The notes below the pieces were generated by a model. That model was not told the DNA's origin, made no database searches, and saw only the letters and a program-made list of their open reading frames with translations. Of a DNA stretch of 64,000 nucleotides, positions 48,419 through 57,273 are shown piece after piece (within the stretch, counting starts at the first letter, position 1; each line of letters begins with the position of its first letter). The position numbers and the translations under genes were made by a program. The DNA comes from DATLLN01 sp963797175 (GTDB lineage Bacteria > Actinomycetota > Thermoleophilia > Gaiellales > JAICJC01). The stretch is from the NCBI GenBank assembly GCA_963797175.1, contig CAWCOL010000005.1, forward strand, positions 930,001-994,000, in the 5' to 3' direction.

Positions 48419-49402
48419 CTATGACAGCCCTCCGCCGTAGTGCACCCAGCGACGCGAGGTCGTCAGGAGGATCGCTGTCAGGAGCATCGTCACGACGAAC
48501 AGCACCCATGCCATCGCCGATGCGTAGCCCATGTGGAAGAAGTTGAACGCCTGCTCGTACATCCACACGCCGTAGAAGAGCAGCGAGTTCTGCGGGTCAC
48601 CCAGACTGTTGGCTCCGCTGGCCACGTAGGCCTGGTCGAAGTATTGGAGGCCGTCGATGATGCCCAGCACCAGGGTGAACAGGATCACCGGCGTCAGCAT
48701 CGGCAACGTGACGTAGCGGAACCGCTGCCACGGCCCCGCGCCCTCGATCGAGATCGCCTCGTAGAGCTGGCGGGGCACGTTCAACAGGCCCGCCAGGTAC
48801 AGCACCACCGCGTCGCCGATGCCCCACAGGCCGAGGAAGAGCAGGGCCGGCTTCGCCCAGACCGGGTCGAAGAACCAGAGCGGCGCCTGGACGTCCCAGC
48901 CGAGCGCGGAGAAGATCCAGTTCAGCGCCTCGTTGATCGGGCCGGTGGCCGGGTTGAACAGGTAGACGAAGATCAGCGCCGCGCCCACCTTGGGCGCGAT
49001 CGACGGCAGGAAGAACAGCGTCCGGTAGACGTTCACGCCGCGCTTCGGCCGGGTCAGCAGCATCGCCGTGGCGATGCCGAAGAAGATCCGCAGCGGCACG
49101 CCGAAGGCGATGATCCAGATCGTGTTCTTGACCGCCGTCCAGTAGTACGGATCGGACGCGCTGCCGATGCCGAACATGAACTTGTAGTTGTTGAGCCCGA
49201 TCCGCACCGGGTTGGACGTCAGGTCGTAGTGGGTGAACGACCAGTACAGCGTCAGGCCCATCGGCACCAGCGTGAAGAAGCAGAAGCCGACGATCCACGG
49301 CGACAGCAGGAGCAGCACCAGGCCGTACCGGCGGAGGGCCGAGCGCCGTCGTGCATGACGACGCTCGGCCGGGGTCCGCCGGACGGCGGCCGTTGCCAGC
49401 AC
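48419..49402 (-). CDS. ABC sugar transporter permease (MalF-like)
   Basis: A 327-residue permease with six or seven helices (GLVLLLLSPWIVGFCFFTLV first). The EAA loop is LYEAISIEGAGPWQRFRYVT followed by LPML. Periplasmic segments between helices (DYYWTAVKN-like and PANGP regions) are normal for CUT1-type transporters. GTG start 5 bases after the stop of the binding-protein gene. With the MalG-like partner it forms the channel for a di- or oligosaccharide, in this context probably chitobiose-like amino sugars. Confidence 0.86.
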   Translation of the reverse strand: MLATAAVRRTPAERRHARRRSALRRYGLVLLLLSPWIVGFCFFTLVPMGLTLYWSFTHYDLTSNPVRIGLNNYKFMFGIGSASDPYYWTAVKNTIWIIAFGVPLRIFFGIATAMLLTRPKRGVNVYRTLFFLPSIAPKVGAALIFVYLFNPATGPINEALNWIFSALGWDVQAPLWFFDPVWAKPALLFLGLWGIGDAVVLYLAGLLNVPRQLYEAISIEGAGPWQRFRYVTLPMLTPVILFTLVLGIIDGLQYFDQAYVASGANSLGDPQNSLLFYGVWMYEQAFNFFHMGYASAMAWVLFVVTMLLTAILLTTSRRWVHYGGGLS

Positions 49403-49407
49403 CTCGG

Positions 49408-50757
49408 CTACGGCGCCTGCCCCAACGCGAGCTGATCGGAGATCTGACTGTCCACCTTCTGCAGCCCCGCCTGGAGGTCGGAGACGTTGCCCGCCACCCA
49501 GGACTTGTCGAAGTCCGTGAGCAGCTTCGCATATCCCGCACCGCCCGGTGTGAGCGGCGGCGCGAACGAGGACTTCGGGTTGTTCCAGACATCGATGAAC
49601 GTGTTGAACGTGTCCGGCAGCTTGAGATCGGGCGAGTCCGCCGACTCCTTCGTGGTCGGCACGTTGCCGACCGCGTTCGCCATCGGCACCAGGTAGGCCG
49701 GATCGGTCGAGAGGTACTTGATCAGCAGCCAGGCCTGGTCGGGATGCGGCGAGCCCTTGGGGATGCCGACGATCGTGCCGCCGACGCGGGCCGACCCGTA
49801 CAGGTCGGGGTGGTCGTCGGCCGCCGGGAAGGGCGCCGTGCCGTACTTCAGCTCGGGATGCTCACGGCCGATGAACGCCGTGCGCCATTCGCCGTCGAAC
49901 ATCATCGCGACGTGCCCGGTCTCGAACGCGTTCGAGGCCGAGAACTCCTGGTCGTTGTACTGGGCATAGAACTTGGTGATGTTGTCGTACCCATACCAGT
50001 CCACGAGCTGCTTCTGCCACTCGGCCGCGTCCGTCCAGGCCGGGTCGGTGGAGAGGTGCGGCTTGCCGTCGCTGTCGAAGTACGTGCCGCCCCACGCCTT
50101 CGCCAGGTCGGAGAGGCCCTGCTGGCCCCAGTCCTGGAGCGGGACGAACCCGGCGACCTTGATCGTGCCGTCGGGGTTCTTGACGGTCAGCTTCTTCGCG
50201 TCCGCCATCAGCTCGGTCATCGTCTTCGGCGGCCCGGCGATGCCGGCGTTCGCGAACAGCGTCTTGTTGTAGTAGAGGCCGAACGAGTCGGTCAGGGACG
50301 GCAGCGCGCACTGCTTGCCGCCGTAGTTGGTGTAGGTGATCGCGGCCGGCGCGAAGTCGTCGATGCTGACGTTGTCGCGCTTCATGTAGCTGGACATGTC
50401 CTGCCACAGACCGGAGGCGCAGTACTGGCCGACGTAGTCGGGGCCGAACGAGAGGAACGCGTCCGGCGGGTCGCCCGCGTTGATCGTCTTGATGACGACC
50501 TGCTGGTCGAAGGTGTCGGAGTCCGGCCAGCCGATCAGCTTGACCGTGATCCACGGGTACTTGGCGTGGAACCCGTCCAGCGCCTGGGTGAAGATCTTCT
50601 TCTCGTCGCCTGTCCACGGATGCCGCAACGTCAGCGTCACCGGCGTCTTGTCCTGGCTGACCGGGCCGCTGTCGCTGGAGCTGCTGCCGCCGCCGCATCC
50701 GGCGGCGGCGATCAGCACCGCGCCGACCGCCACCAGCATGCCTGCACGTCGTCTCAT
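49408..50757 (-). CDS. ABC transporter sugar-binding lipoprotein (CUT1 family)
   Basis: A 449-residue exported lipoprotein. The signal peptide ends in the lipobox IAAAGC followed by GGGSSSS, so the mature Cys is lipid-anchored outside the membrane. The rest is a family 1 extracellular solute-binding protein (VTLTLRHPWTGDEKKIFTQA, TMTELMADAKKLTVKNPDG, AMMFDGEWRTAF). It captures the sugar for the two permeases downstream. ATG 50757 has a CGAGGAGTGACGC site. It is the first structural gene after the ROK regulator, 37 bp away. Confidence 0.88.
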   Translation of the reverse strand: MRRRAGMLVAVGAVLIAAAGCGGGSSSSDSGPVSQDKTPVTLTLRHPWTGDEKKIFTQALDGFHAKYPWITVKLIGWPDSDTFDQQVVIKTINAGDPPDAFLSFGPDYVGQYCASGLWQDMSSYMKRDNVSIDDFAPAAITYTNYGGKQCALPSLTDSFGLYYNKTLFANAGIAGPPKTMTELMADAKKLTVKNPDGTIKVAGFVPLQDWGQQGLSDLAKAWGGTYFDSDGKPHLSTDPAWTDAAEWQKQLVDWYGYDNITKFYAQYNDQEFSASNAFETGHVAMMFDGEWRTAFIGREHPELKYGTAPFPAADDHPDLYGSARVGGTIVGIPKGSPHPDQAWLLIKYLSTDPAYLVPMANAVGNVPTTKESADSPDLKLPDTFNTFIDVWNNPKSSFAPPLTPGGAGYAKLLTDFDKSWVAGNVSDLQAGLQKVDSQISDQLALGQAP

Positions 50758-50794
50758 GCGTCACTCCTCGGGAGAATGGTTGCGTCCTTCCGTG

Positions 50795-52012
50795 TCATAC
50801 GACGATCGCCCTCCTGTCCCTGATGGGAACTCTGCTGAACAACTGGTCCTGAGCCGCCTGGAGGGCGATCGCGACCGCCCCGCGCAGCACCGCGTCCTCG
50901 CCCAGCTCGCCGATCGCGATCCGCGGCCGGAACGGCGAGAGTGCGGCCAGCTCGCGCTCGATCGGGTCGAGCAGCAGATCCCCGTTGCGGCCGATGCCGC
51001 CGCCCAGGATCACGAGCTCCGGGTCGAGCACGGGCGCCACCGCGGCGACGGCCAGCGCGATCCGCGCTCCCTCCTCCTCCACCACAGCCAGCGCCGCGGC
51101 GTCGCCGTCGCGGGCGGCGGCGAAGATCCGCTCCGGCGAGAGCGGCCGCGGCATCCCGTCGCGGCGCGCGATCTCGACGACCGCGGTCGCGCCGGCCGTC
51201 TCCTCGAGCAGGCCGCGCCGGCGGACGGCCCGGTCGTGCGGATCGCCGGAGCCGAGCGGCATGTAGCCGACCTCGCCGGCGGCGCCGGAGGAGCCGCGGT
51301 AGAGCGACCCGCCGAGGACGATGCCGAGGCCGACGCCGGTGCCGACGAAGAGGAAGACGAAGTTCTCGACGTCGCGGCCGGCGCCGCCGGACAGCTCGCC
51401 CAGCGCGGCCAGGTTGACGTCGTTCTCGAACGAGACCATCGTGCCCAGCTCGTCGCGGATCGCACCGACCAGGCCGGGCCGCCCGAAGCCGGGCAGGTTC
51501 GGCGCCATCGCCAGGGCGCCGCGGCGGGGATCGACCACGCCGGCGGCGCCGACCGTCGCGTGGGTGACGTCCCGCCAGCGGATGCCCGCCTCGCCGGCCA
51601 CGTCGTGCGCGATCCGGCCGATCTGCTCGATCAGGCTCGCGGCGCTGCGGGTGCGCGTGCGCTCGTCCCGGCGGGCAACGATGCGGCCGCTGATGTCGGC
51701 GGCGGCGGCCCGCACCCAGTGGCGGCCGACGTCGATGCCGACGACCCAGCCGGCGGACGGGTTGAGCTCGTAGAGGACGGCGCTCGGCCCCTTGCCGCCG
51801 GTCGCCCGGCCGACTTCGTGCACCAGGCCGGCGTCGATCAGGCCGCCCAGCGCCAGGGAGACGGTCGGCTTCGAGAGCCCGCTGGCCCGCGCGATCTGCG
51901 CCCGCGAGGTCGAGCCCGAGCCGCGGATCAGCTCGAGGATCGTGCGCTCGTTGATCGCACGGAGGAGCCGGGGCTGTCCGGCGGCAAAGCCGCCTCGGTG
52001 GTCGCTGTTCAT
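50795..52012 (-). CDS. ROK-family transcriptional repressor
   Basis: A 405-residue NagC/XylR-type regulator. The winged HTH occupies about residues 15-75 (NERTILELIRGSGSTSRAQI, ASGLSKPTVSLALGGLIDAG). The ROK sugar-kinase-like domain has VVGIDVGRHWVRAAAADISG, FLFVGTGVGLGIVLGGSLYR and the ELVILGGGIGRNG strand. The zinc-binding Cys motif of sugar-kinase ROKs is replaced (AGEVGYMPLGSGDPHDRAV), so it senses ligand rather than phosphorylating. Its promoter region carries the palindrome AGTAAGGAAACCTTACT, and a related one lies at the SIS gene 5 kb to the right. The leftward ABC operon follows it. Confidence 0.88.
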   Translation of the reverse strand: MNSDHRGGFAAGQPRLLRAINERTILELIRGSGSTSRAQIARASGLSKPTVSLALGGLIDAGLVHEVGRATGGKGPSAVLYELNPSAGWVVGIDVGRHWVRAAAADISGRIVARRDERTRTRSAASLIEQIGRIAHDVAGEAGIRWRDVTHATVGAAGVVDPRRGALAMAPNLPGFGRPGLVGAIRDELGTMVSFENDVNLAALGELSGGAGRDVENFVFLFVGTGVGLGIVLGGSLYRGSSGAAGEVGYMPLGSGDPHDRAVRRRGLLEETAGATAVVEIARRDGMPRPLSPERIFAAARDGDAAALAVVEEEGARIALAVAAVAPVLDPELVILGGGIGRNGDLLLDPIERELAALSPFRPRIAIGELGEDAVLRGAVAIALQAAQDQLFSRVPIRDRRAIVV

Positions 52013-52032
52013 CTGCTCACAGGAGGGCGTAT

Positions 52033-52049
52033 AGTAAGGAAACCTTACT
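52033..52049. promoter_or_regulatory. ROK operator 1, AGTAAGG-AAA-CCTTACT
   Basis: A perfect 7-3-7 palindrome in the 101-bp region between the repressor and the divergent DegT-family gene, overlapping the likely promoter of the repressor. It is followed by GACAGT, an extension shared with operator 2 at 57283. The GGAAA centre matches ROK-family boxes in other bacteria. Confidence 0.65.
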
Positions 52050-52113
52050 GACAGTACGCAAAAATACGACCCGGAGCGGTCGGAAGTCAAGCGATCGGAC
52101 AGGAGCGACGTCG

Positions 52114-53379
52114 ATGAGCCACCTCGCCATCCGCGGAGGAACCCCCGTCAGAGCAGACGCCTACCCGGCCTGGCCGGAGGTTGACGAGCGGGACGTCGAG
52201 GCCGTCGCCGAGGTCGTTCGGAGCGGTCAGATCGGCGGCTGGCCGGAGCCCGGGCCGCGAGCGCGGGCGTTCGCGGAGGGCTTCGCCGCCTACCAGGGCG
52301 CGGCCCACGGGATCGTGATGGTGAACGGCACCGTGACCATGGAGGTCGCGCTGAAGGCGCTCGGGATCGGCTGGGGCGACGAGGTGATCGTGCCGGCGCT
52401 GACGTTCGCCGCCACCGCCTACGCGCCGATCGCCGCCGGCGCCCTGCCCGTCGTCGTGGACGTCGAGCCGGCGCACCTGACCATCGACCCGGACGCGGTC
52501 GAGGCCGCAGTGACCGAGCGGACGCGGGCGATCATCCCCGTCCACCTCGGCCAGCAGATGAGCGACATGGACCGGCTGACGGCGATCGCCGAGCGCCACG
52601 GGCTGGCGATCGTCGAGGACTGCGCGCACGCGCACGGCCGTGAGTGGGGCGGCAGCGGCGCCGGGTGCATCGGCTCGTTCGGCTCGTTCAGCCACCAGTC
52701 GAGCAAGATCCTCACGTCCGGCGAGGGCGGCACGCTGCTGACCAGCGACGACGGCCTGGCCCGGCGGGCGCACTCGATCATCGACTGCGGGCGGCCCAAG
52801 GACGCGGCCGAGCAGGAGCCGACGTTCGGCGCCAACTACCGCCTGGGCGAGCTCCACGCGGCGCTGCTCGGCACGCAGCTCGAGCGGTTCGAGGGGCAGC
52901 GGGCGCAGCGCGACGCCGCCGCGGTCCGGCTCGAGGGCGAGCTGGCACGGGTCGAGGGCGTCTCGGTGCTGCCGGTGCACGAGCGGGTCACGCGGCGCAG
53001 CTTCTACCGGTACCTGTTCGCGATCGAGCCGGAGGCCTTCGCGGGCGCGACCAACGAACAGGTGGTCGAGGCCCTGGAGGCCGAGGGCATCCCGGCCGAG
53101 ATCCAGTACCCGCCGATGAGCCGCTACGACCTGTTCCAGCCGCACCTGTCGCGGCTGCCCGTCTGCGTCGAGCACGCCGACCGGCTCGACCCGTCGCGCT
53201 GGTCGTTCCCGGTCGCCGAGGACGCGGCCGAGCGCCGTGTGATCTACCTGGACGAGGCGATCTTCCGGGCCGGCGACCGCGGTATCGACGACTGCCTGGA
53301 GGCGATCGCCAAGGTGCAGCACGGAGGCGATCGCCAAGGTGCAGCACACGCGGACGAGCTCGTCACCGCGCTGGCCTGA
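52114..53379 (+). CDS. DegT/DnrJ/EryC1-family sugar aminotransferase-like protein
   Basis: A 421-residue PLP-fold protein. VMVNGTVTMEVALKALGIGW binds the PLP phosphate. VDVEPAHLTIDP and VEDCAHAHG provide the cofactor-contact Asp and His, and GSFSHQSSKILTSGEGG has the Lys that forms the internal aldimine. C-terminal LPVHERVTRRSFYRYLFAIE matches the active-site loop. The family makes amino or keto sugars. It is divergent to the ROK repressor and shares its operator, so it belongs to the amino-sugar regulon. A 25-bp tandem duplication at the 3' end alters the last 19 residues. Confidence 0.85.
   Translation: MSHLAIRGGTPVRADAYPAWPEVDERDVEAVAEVVRSGQIGGWPEPGPRARAFAEGFAAYQGAAHGIVMVNGTVTMEVALKALGIGWGDEVIVPALTFAATAYAPIAAGALPVVVDVEPAHLTIDPDAVEAAVTERTRAIIPVHLGQQMSDMDRLTAIAERHGLAIVEDCAHAHGREWGGSGAGCIGSFGSFSHQSSKILTSGEGGTLLTSDDGLARRAHSIIDCGRPKDAAEQEPTFGANYRLGELHAALLGTQLERFEGQRAQRDAAAVRLEGELARVEGVSVLPVHERVTRRSFYRYLFAIEPEAFAGATNEQVVEALEAEGIPAEIQYPPMSRYDLFQPHLSRLPVCVEHADRLDPSRWSFPVAEDAAERRVIYLDEAIFRAGDRGIDDCLEAIAKVQHGGDRQGAAHADELVTALA
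53298..53347 (+). repeat. 25-bp perfect tandem duplication inside the aminotransferase gene
   Basis: GGAGGCGATCGCCAAGGTGC plus five more bases occurs twice in direct succession (53298-53322 and 53323-53347). Because 25 is not a multiple of three, the second copy is read in another frame and the C-terminus after AIAKVQH changes. Confidence 0.8.
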
Positions 53380-53418
53380 CGGATCCCCCCCTCCGGGGTC
53401 TGTTACCTTTGCCACGAG

Positions 53419-54058
53419 TTGCGGCGCGCAGGACGGGTCCCGGGGGAGCGAGTCTTCCGCCACGACCGCGTGACGGGCCGGACGGTGGCGGTCAGCGTCG
53501 ACCCGCACGGCAAGCTGTCCAACCTCGGCGCCGATGAGCCGTCGATCAGCGCAGATGGCCGCTACGTCGCGTTCTCGTCGCGCTCGACCAACCTCGCACG
53601 CGATCCCAACGGGGCGACCAGGGATGTGTTCGTCCGCGACATGGCGAGCGGGGTCACCCGGCTCGTCAGCTTCCGCAGACTCGGAGTGGCCGCGGACGGC
53701 GGGAGCTCCGAGCCCGCGATCAGCGCAGACGGCTCGGCGGTCGTCTTCTCCTCGCTTGCAACCAACCTCGTACACCACGACACCAACAACGCGCAGGACG
53801 TCTTCGAGCGCGACCTCGATGCCTCGACGACGACGCGGGTGAGCGTGTCGAGCACCGGCGTGCAGGTGAAACCTGGCTTCTTCAGCTCCATCCCGCGACC
53901 ACCGCAGACGGGCGATACGTGATGTTCACCTCGGCCGCGAAGAATCTGTGGGTGATCAGCGGCGACGGGCTCCACATCGCGTTCGACTCGTTCGCGACGA
54001 ATCTGGTCGACGGCGACGCGAACGGCCTGCCAGACGTGTTCATCCGCAACCTGGGCTG
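53419..54058 (+). pseudogene. Remnant of a TolB-like propeller gene
   Basis: The frame from 53419 encodes propeller blades like those of the 19928 gene (ISADGRYVAFSSRSTNLARD, ISADGSAVVFSSLATNLVHH, NAQDVFERDLDASTTTRVSV) but ends at TGA 53920. A second frame up to 54058 continues with DGRYVMFTSAAKNL, VISGDGLHIAFDSFATNLVD and NGLPDVFIRNLG, and one blade is partly missing. No signal peptide or ribosome-binding site precedes it. It is best read as a decayed, frameshifted paralogue. The rest of 53380-54101 holds nothing else. Confidence 0.6.
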
Positions 54059-54101
54059 AGCCTCACGGGACGCCGCCCGACGCGCCGGTCGTATCACCGG
54101 C

Positions 54102-55115
54102 ATGACCCGACGCCTGTTCGCAGCCCTTGCACTTGCTGCCTTCGCCGTCCTCGCCCTGCCCGCCGCCGCTCGTGCCGACGGGCCGGCGATCGGCGTCACT
54201 CTGGGCGGCGGCACGGGCGTCGTCGCGCCGGCCCAGCACCTGCGCTTCGTGCCGGTGCCGGTCGGCAGCCGGACGCTGGTCGAGGCGATCAGCACCGACG
54301 ACGGGACGGTGCGCGGAGCCGTGCCGATCGACGGCGGCGCCTGGGGCACCTGGCTGCTCACACTCTACGGCGCCGTGGGCGGCCTCTCGCCCGACGGCGC
54401 GTTGCTCGTGCTCGGCCGCCAGGAGACGCGGCTGCCCATCCGCACGACGCACATACTGGTCATCCCCACCAACGACATCGCGCGTGCCACGCTCGCCCAC
54501 GCTCGGCGGATCGATCTGCGCGGCGACTTCTCGTTCGACGCGGTGTCGGCAGACGACGACACGCTGTTCCTGATCCAGCACCTGGCGTCCGGGAACGGCA
54601 ACCGCTACCAGGTGCGGGCGTACGACCTCTTCCGGCACCGGCTGCTACCGCAGGTGGTCGCGGATCGCAGCGGCTGGGAGAAGGTGATGGCCGGGTGGCC
54701 GATCGCGCGGGTGACTCCTCCCGGCGGGGCGTGGGACTACACGCTGTACGAGAGCGCCGACGGTTCGAGCGGGTTCGTCCACGCGCTCGACACGCTGCAC
54801 CGCAGGGCCGTCTGCATCGACCTGCCCAAGGGGATCACACCCGACCTGACGCAGCTGGGCATGACGCTCGACCTCGGTCGCGACCGGCTCGACCTGAACG
54901 CGCACGGCGCGATCGTCGCCACGATCGACACCGTCTCGCTGCGCCTGCACCTCGGCGCCCCACGGCCCGAGCGCCGGCCGGCCGCCGCGGTCGCCGATCC
55001 CGGCGGCGGGAGCCTGCCGTGGGCCCGGATCGGCCTGGCGGCGCTGCTGCTCGCGGCGGCAGCCGCGGCGTCGCTCGCACTCGTCCCGGCCAGGCGCCGG
55101 CGGCTGCGGCAGTAG
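54102..55115 (+). CDS. Secreted or membrane-anchored protein of unknown function
   Basis: A 337-residue protein. A signal peptide (ALALAAFAVLALPAAARADG) opens it, and a single C-terminal helix (IGLAALLLAAAAAASLALVP) followed by RRRRLRQ anchors it in the membrane. The extracellular part looks like a beta-propeller or sandwich (GAVGGLSPDGALLVLGRQET, DAVSADDDTLFLIQHLASGN, YRAYDLF-like repeats), perhaps related to the propeller remnant just upstream. I do not recognise a family. No operon partner. Confidence 0.7.
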   Translation: MTRRLFAALALAAFAVLALPAAARADGPAIGVTLGGGTGVVAPAQHLRFVPVPVGSRTLVEAISTDDGTVRGAVPIDGGAWGTWLLTLYGAVGGLSPDGALLVLGRQETRLPIRTTHILVIPTNDIARATLAHARRIDLRGDFSFDAVSADDDTLFLIQHLASGNGNRYQVRAYDLFRHRLLPQVVADRSGWEKVMAGWPIARVTPPGGAWDYTLYESADGSSGFVHALDTLHRRAVCIDLPKGITPDLTQLGMTLDLGRDRLDLNAHGAIVATIDTVSLRLHLGAPRPERRPAAAVADPGGGSLPWARIGLAALLLAAAAAASLALVPARRRRLRQ

Positions 55116-55124
55116 CCCCCAGAC

Positions 55125-55385
55125 CGTCACGCCTCCCGCAACGAACCGCCACGGAACGCCGGATCGGCCGTGAGCGGGGTCTGGCACGGTGCCAGACCCC
55201 GTGCCGGACACCCTCTCGGATCCGCATGGTTGACCGGAAACCGGCCGTCCCGAGTCCGTCACGCCTTCCACACTGGAGCGCCACGGAACGCCGGATCGGC
55301 CGTGAGCGGGGTCTGGCACGGTGCCAGACCCCGTGCCGGGCCCCGCCTGGCGGTCATGGTCGAGCGAGGGTTGGGCTCCCTGGCC
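55125..55385. repeat. Dispersed hairpin repeat, copy C (two units)
   Basis: The gap 55116-55390 carries two units 132 bp apart, each CGGAACGCCGGATCGGCCGT followed by a perfect palindrome GGGGTCTGGCAC-G-GTGCCAGACCCC (55176-55200 and 55308-55332). The unit order and roughly 130-bp period match copy A at 29.4 kb. No gene is present. Confidence 0.8.
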
Positions 55386-55390
55386 CGGCG

Positions 55391-55864
55391 CTAGTGGAGC
55401 AGGCCGATGCGGCGGGCCGAGGCGGCCGCGGCCGTGCGGTTCGGCGCGTGCAGCTTGCGGAGCAGGCTGGACACGTGGTTCTTGGCGGACTGCTCGGCCA
55501 TCCCCAGCTGCATCGAGATCTCACGGTTGGAGAGGCCGTCCGCCATCAGCGTCAGCACCTGCTGCTCGCGCGGGGTGAGCGAGGGCCGGCGGCCCGTCAC
55601 GGCATCGCACGGCAGCGCCGCCGCCAGCTCGGCGACCCGGGACGCGTCGCATGCAATGACAACGGCACCGTCACGCTCATCACCGAGCGCACGCCACAGC
55701 GCGGCAACCGCCTCGGACAGCCCCGACACGCGCGCAACGACCTCGACCCGCTGTGCGATCAGCGCCATCGACTCGTCGGCGCGGTTCGAGAGCCCGCCGT
55801 CGACGACGACCGCGGGAAGCGCGGTCGGGTCGTGATCACCAGAATTGTGGTTGTGCGTGCCCAT
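55391..55864 (-). CDS. LuxR-family response-regulator-like protein
   Basis: A 157-residue protein. The C-terminal 65 residues are a LuxR/FixJ HTH: LTPREQQVLTLMADGLSNRE, ISMQLGMAEQSAKNHVSSLL, LRKLHAPNRTAAAASARRIG. The N-terminal part (ADESMALIAQRVEVVARVSG, VVIACDASRVAELAAALPCD) resembles a shortened receiver-like domain but lacks an obvious phospho-acceptor Asp. It may act as a constitutive or partner-controlled regulator. The ATG at 55864 fits; 111 bp separates it from the GH4 gene, which it probably does not co-transcribe with. Confidence 0.75.
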   Translation of the reverse strand: MGTHNHNSGDHDPTALPAVVVDGGLSNRADESMALIAQRVEVVARVSGLSEAVAALWRALGDERDGAVVIACDASRVAELAAALPCDAVTGRRPSLTPREQQVLTLMADGLSNREISMQLGMAEQSAKNHVSSLLRKLHAPNRTAAAASARRIGLLH

Positions 55865-55975
55865 GTCTCCCCATGCGTCGATCGCTTGACGGGCAGCCGG
55901 GTCGTCAACACGCGTCGACGGCGATGACTCTACCGCACACGTCCTCCATGTTGCACGATCCCTTACGGCGTAACG

Positions 55976-57241
55976 TCAGCCGTGCGCGAACCGCGGCAGG
56001 TGCTCGCGGTTCGCCTCGAGCAGCGCGTCGAGCAGCGGGCGGGCGACCGTGTAGTCGCCGACCAGCGGGTTGGCCATCAGCGCCTTCAGCGCAAGGTCAC
56101 GGTCGCCCTCGACCGCAGCCCGCACGGTCAGCCGCTCGTATGCCTTGACCGCCTCGACCAGACCCAGCCACTCCGGGGGCAGCGGCTCCACCGGCAGCGG
56201 CTTCGCGCCCGTGCGGTCGACCCGGCAGGCGACCTCGACCACCGCATCCTCCGCCAGGTTGGGGATGGCGCCGTCATTGCGCACATTGACGACCTGGACG
56301 TCGCCCCGGTCGGTGTGCAGCGACTCCACCAGCATCGCCGCCGCCTCGGAGTAGAACGCGCCGCCCCGCTCCTCGAGCAGCTTCGGCTTCACGTCCAGCG
56401 CCGGGTCGCGGTACATCTCCAGCAGCCCACGTTCGATCTCCATCACCTGCTCCGCCCGCGGCGTCTCCGACGCCTGCTTCGCCAGCACGTCCTTGGTCAG
56501 ATAGAAGTAGCGCAGGTAATAGGACGGCAGGGCGCGCATCAGCCGCACGATGTCGCCGGGCAGATCGACCTCCTCGCCCAGCTGGTCGGAGAACGTCTCG
56601 ATCAGCGCCGGCAGCCGGTCCTCGCCGTCCACCAGGACGCGCCGCTCCCACGACAGGTGGTTGAGCCCGACGTGCTCGAGCTGCACCCGCTCAGGCTCGA
56701 CGCCGAGCTGTCTCGCGAACTGGCGCTGGAACCCGATCGGGATGTTGCACAGGCCGATCGCGTGGTGGCCGTGATCGATCAGGGCCTGCGTGACCAGGCC
56801 GGCGGGGTTCGTGAAGTCGAGCAGCCAGGCGCCGTCGGCGCCCACCTCGGCCATGTCCTCGGCGATCTCGAGCACCACTGGCACGGTGCGCAGCGCCTTG
56901 GCGAAGCCGCCGGGACCGGTCGTCTCCTGGCCGATGCAGCCGAACCGGGGCGGGATCGTCTCGTCCAGGAACCGCGCCGCGAGCCCGCCGACTCGCAGCT
57001 GCACGAGCACGAACGACGCGCCCTCGATCGCGGCCCGCCGGTTGGTAGTCGTCGTCAGCTTGCCGGGAAACTCGAGCTTGCGGAGGATTCGCTCCGCCAG
57101 GGCGCCGACGATCTCGAGCCGCTCGGGGTCGATGTCGTGCAGCACCAGCTCGTCCACGTCGAGCACCTGCGAGCGCAGCCCGAAGCCCTCCACCAGCTCG
57201 GGCGTGTAGGTGCTGCCGCCGCCGATCACCGCCACTTTCAT
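55976..57241 (-). CDS. GH4-family glycosidase (6-phospho-beta-glucosidase type)
   Basis: A 421-residue NAD- and metal-dependent glycosidase. The Rossmann start KVAVIGGGSTYTPELVEGF binds NAD. FTNPAGLVTQALIDHG and IGLCNIPIGFQRQFARQLGV hold the Mn-binding Cys, and HVGLNHLSWERRVLVDGED the His. The GH4 oxidation-elimination mechanism acts on 6-phosphorylated disaccharides. It stands divergent to the SIS isomerase gene, with a leaderless TAGGAT promoter 8 bases before the ATG, and the ROK operator covers the shared region. It probably hydrolyses phosphorylated amino-sugar or beta-glucoside substrates. Confidence 0.9.
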   Translation of the reverse strand: MKVAVIGGGSTYTPELVEGFGLRSQVLDVDELVLHDIDPERLEIVGALAERILRKLEFPGKLTTTTNRRAAIEGASFVLVQLRVGGLAARFLDETIPPRFGCIGQETTGPGGFAKALRTVPVVLEIAEDMAEVGADGAWLLDFTNPAGLVTQALIDHGHHAIGLCNIPIGFQRQFARQLGVEPERVQLEHVGLNHLSWERRVLVDGEDRLPALIETFSDQLGEEVDLPGDIVRLMRALPSYYLRYFYLTKDVLAKQASETPRAEQVMEIERGLLEMYRDPALDVKPKLLEERGGAFYSEAAAMLVESLHTDRGDVQVVNVRNDGAIPNLAEDAVVEVACRVDRTGAKPLPVEPLPPEWLGLVEAVKAYERLTVRAAVEGDRDLALKALMANPLVGDYTVARPLLDALLEANREHLPRFAHG

Positions 57242-57249
57242 GCGGCCGC

Positions 57250-57255
57250 ATCCTA
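57250..57255 (-). promoter_or_regulatory. -10 box TAGGAT of the GH4 gene
   Basis: On the minus strand TAGGAT ends 8 bases before the ATG at 57241, with no ribosome-binding site, predicting a leaderless mRNA. It lies only 3 bases from the -10 box of the divergent SIS gene. Confidence 0.55.
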
Positions 57256-57258
57256 CGG

Positions 57259-57264
57259 TATCCT
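57259..57264 (+). promoter_or_regulatory. -10 box TATCCT of the SIS operon
   Basis: TATCCT ends 9 bases before the GTG at 57274. Its likely -35 would fall at the GH4 start codon, so the two divergent promoters overlap and compete. Confidence 0.5.
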
Positions 57265-57273
57265 GGGCCGGAA

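Noticed and set aside
53948..55927. A 659-codon plus-strand frame through three features
   Set aside because: It crosses a secreted-protein gene, repeat copy C and the LuxR gene, with the composition of a shadow frame.
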